Source: Fodinibius roseus (GTDB lineage: Bacteria > Bacteroidota > Rhodothermia > Balneolales > Balneolaceae). Taken from it: a stretch of DNA of 64,000 nucleotides. Positions within the stretch are counted from its first letter, which is position 1; the number at the start of each line of letters is the position of its first letter. Shown in pieces: positions 63,793-64,000 of the stretch. A program made the position numbers and the translations under genes. The notes under the pieces are model-generated. The model was not told where the DNA came from and ran no database searches. It worked only from the letters and a program-made list of their open reading frames with translations. The DNA is taken from assembly GCF_900129315.1 (NCBI RefSeq), contig NZ_FQUS01000009.1:62001-126000 (forward strand), in the 5' to 3' direction.

Positions 63793-64000
63793 ATGACTAA
63801 TAAAATATTCAACGACCTTTTAGAAAGAGCGAAAAAAGCTAAAACGATGAAACAGTCTCTAAATATTGACAATGAGACTTGGGATTTATATGACAAAGAG
63901 AGAATTACGATAGAAGAACTCAATAAGATTACTAAAGTATTAGACACCAAGCTAACAGAAGTTCAAAAGAAACTTAATTCCGGTGATACTGACGATATCA
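63793..64000 (+). CDS. Unknown AT-rich gene, 3' end outside window
   Basis: 69 codons are visible, starting MTNKIFNDLLERAKKAKTMK. The sequence is strongly helical and charged and contains ETWDLYDKERITIEELNKIT, which reads as amphipathic helices. I do not recognise a family. AT-rich codon use unlike the neighbours and the palindromic operator in front suggest an accessory gene, for example a regulator or an antitoxin-like small protein, but nothing more can be said without the rest. Confidence 0.65.
   Translation, partial: MTNKIFNDLLERAKKAKTMKQSLNIDNETWDLYDKERITIEELNKITKVLDTKLTEVQKKLNSGDTDDI

Noticed and set aside
1-64000. Search for tRNA genes, rRNA, CRISPR arrays, insertion sequences and prophage genes
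   Set aside because: No cloverleaf with T-arm motif, no regularly spaced repeats, and no transposase, integrase or phage structural protein were recognised by eye. A tRNAscan or ISfinder run would be decisive.

Overview
The window is about 48-50% GC and gene-dense. It reads as an ordinary chromosomal segment of a bacterium from the Bacteroidota / Rhodothermota / Balneolota side of the FCB group. This placement is inferred from gene content: a GWxTD-domain protein, a DUF2795 protein, BshB1 (bacillithiol), a bacterial CrtY-type lycopene cyclase, SatD beside a DUF3307-like protein, tatA next to gatA, and many TolC/BamA-type outer-membrane proteins. I would lean to Balneolaceae-like, but a marker-gene tree is needed. 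I see no rRNA, tRNA, CRISPR array, complete insertion sequence, prophage or recognised defence operon.

Layout. 1-5.3 kb: infC and thrS (minus), then a large UPF0182 membrane protein. 5.7-12.4 kb: a SatD/DUF3307 pair, an HhH lipoprotein with a small membrane protein, a cardiolipin-synthase-like PLD enzyme, an esterase, a VOC protein and an SGNH hydrolase. 12.6-17.6 kb: sucD, dnaG, suhB and bshB1. 17.9-25.4 kb: a MacB-like export locus (two permeases, TolC, HlyD-type adaptor, ATPase) with three small YqjD/YqjE-like envelope genes inside it. 25.5-35.7 kb: a lone ABC ATPase, an eight-haem cytochrome/TPR lipoprotein, an ankyrin lipoprotein, a PIG-L deacetylase, an AI-2E-type permease, CrtY and a BamA/TamA-like protein. 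35.7-43.1 kb: DUF2795, tatA-gatA, SDR, an M28/glutaminyl-cyclase lipoprotein, prmA-ppx, a small outer-membrane barrel and an ECF sigma factor. 43.3-50.1 kb: queG, then the minus-strand operon GWxTD-pdxA-methyltransferase-ftsE, then an acyl-CoA carboxylase beta subunit. 50.3-54.5 kb: three tandem secreted amidohydrolase-fold proteins. 54.5-64 kb: a possible tiny gene with its own terminator, a YiaK-type dehydrogenase, pyrE, pgpA-pgsA, cinA, an outer-membrane protein, ftsX, a NYN-LOTUS protein, and the start of an AT-rich gene behind a palindromic operator-like array.

The most unusual content lies between genes. Repeat family A (three copies, 67-145 bp) has 11-bp terminal inverted repeats. In all three copies it sits 43-60 bp upstream of the start codon of an unrelated minus-strand gene (thrS, bshB1, crtY) in the same orientation. 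Repeat family B (six full or partial copies, up to about 140 bp) has inverted ends related to AAGGCTTTG(N)AAAACCG and always lies downstream of genes. Other points for a second look are a probable AUC start codon on infC, the separation of ftsE from ftsX by about 16 kb, two amidohydrolase paralogues that lack the metal-binding HxH next to one that keeps it, and a 24-codon ORF with a good ribosome-binding site and strong terminator in a 735-bp gap.
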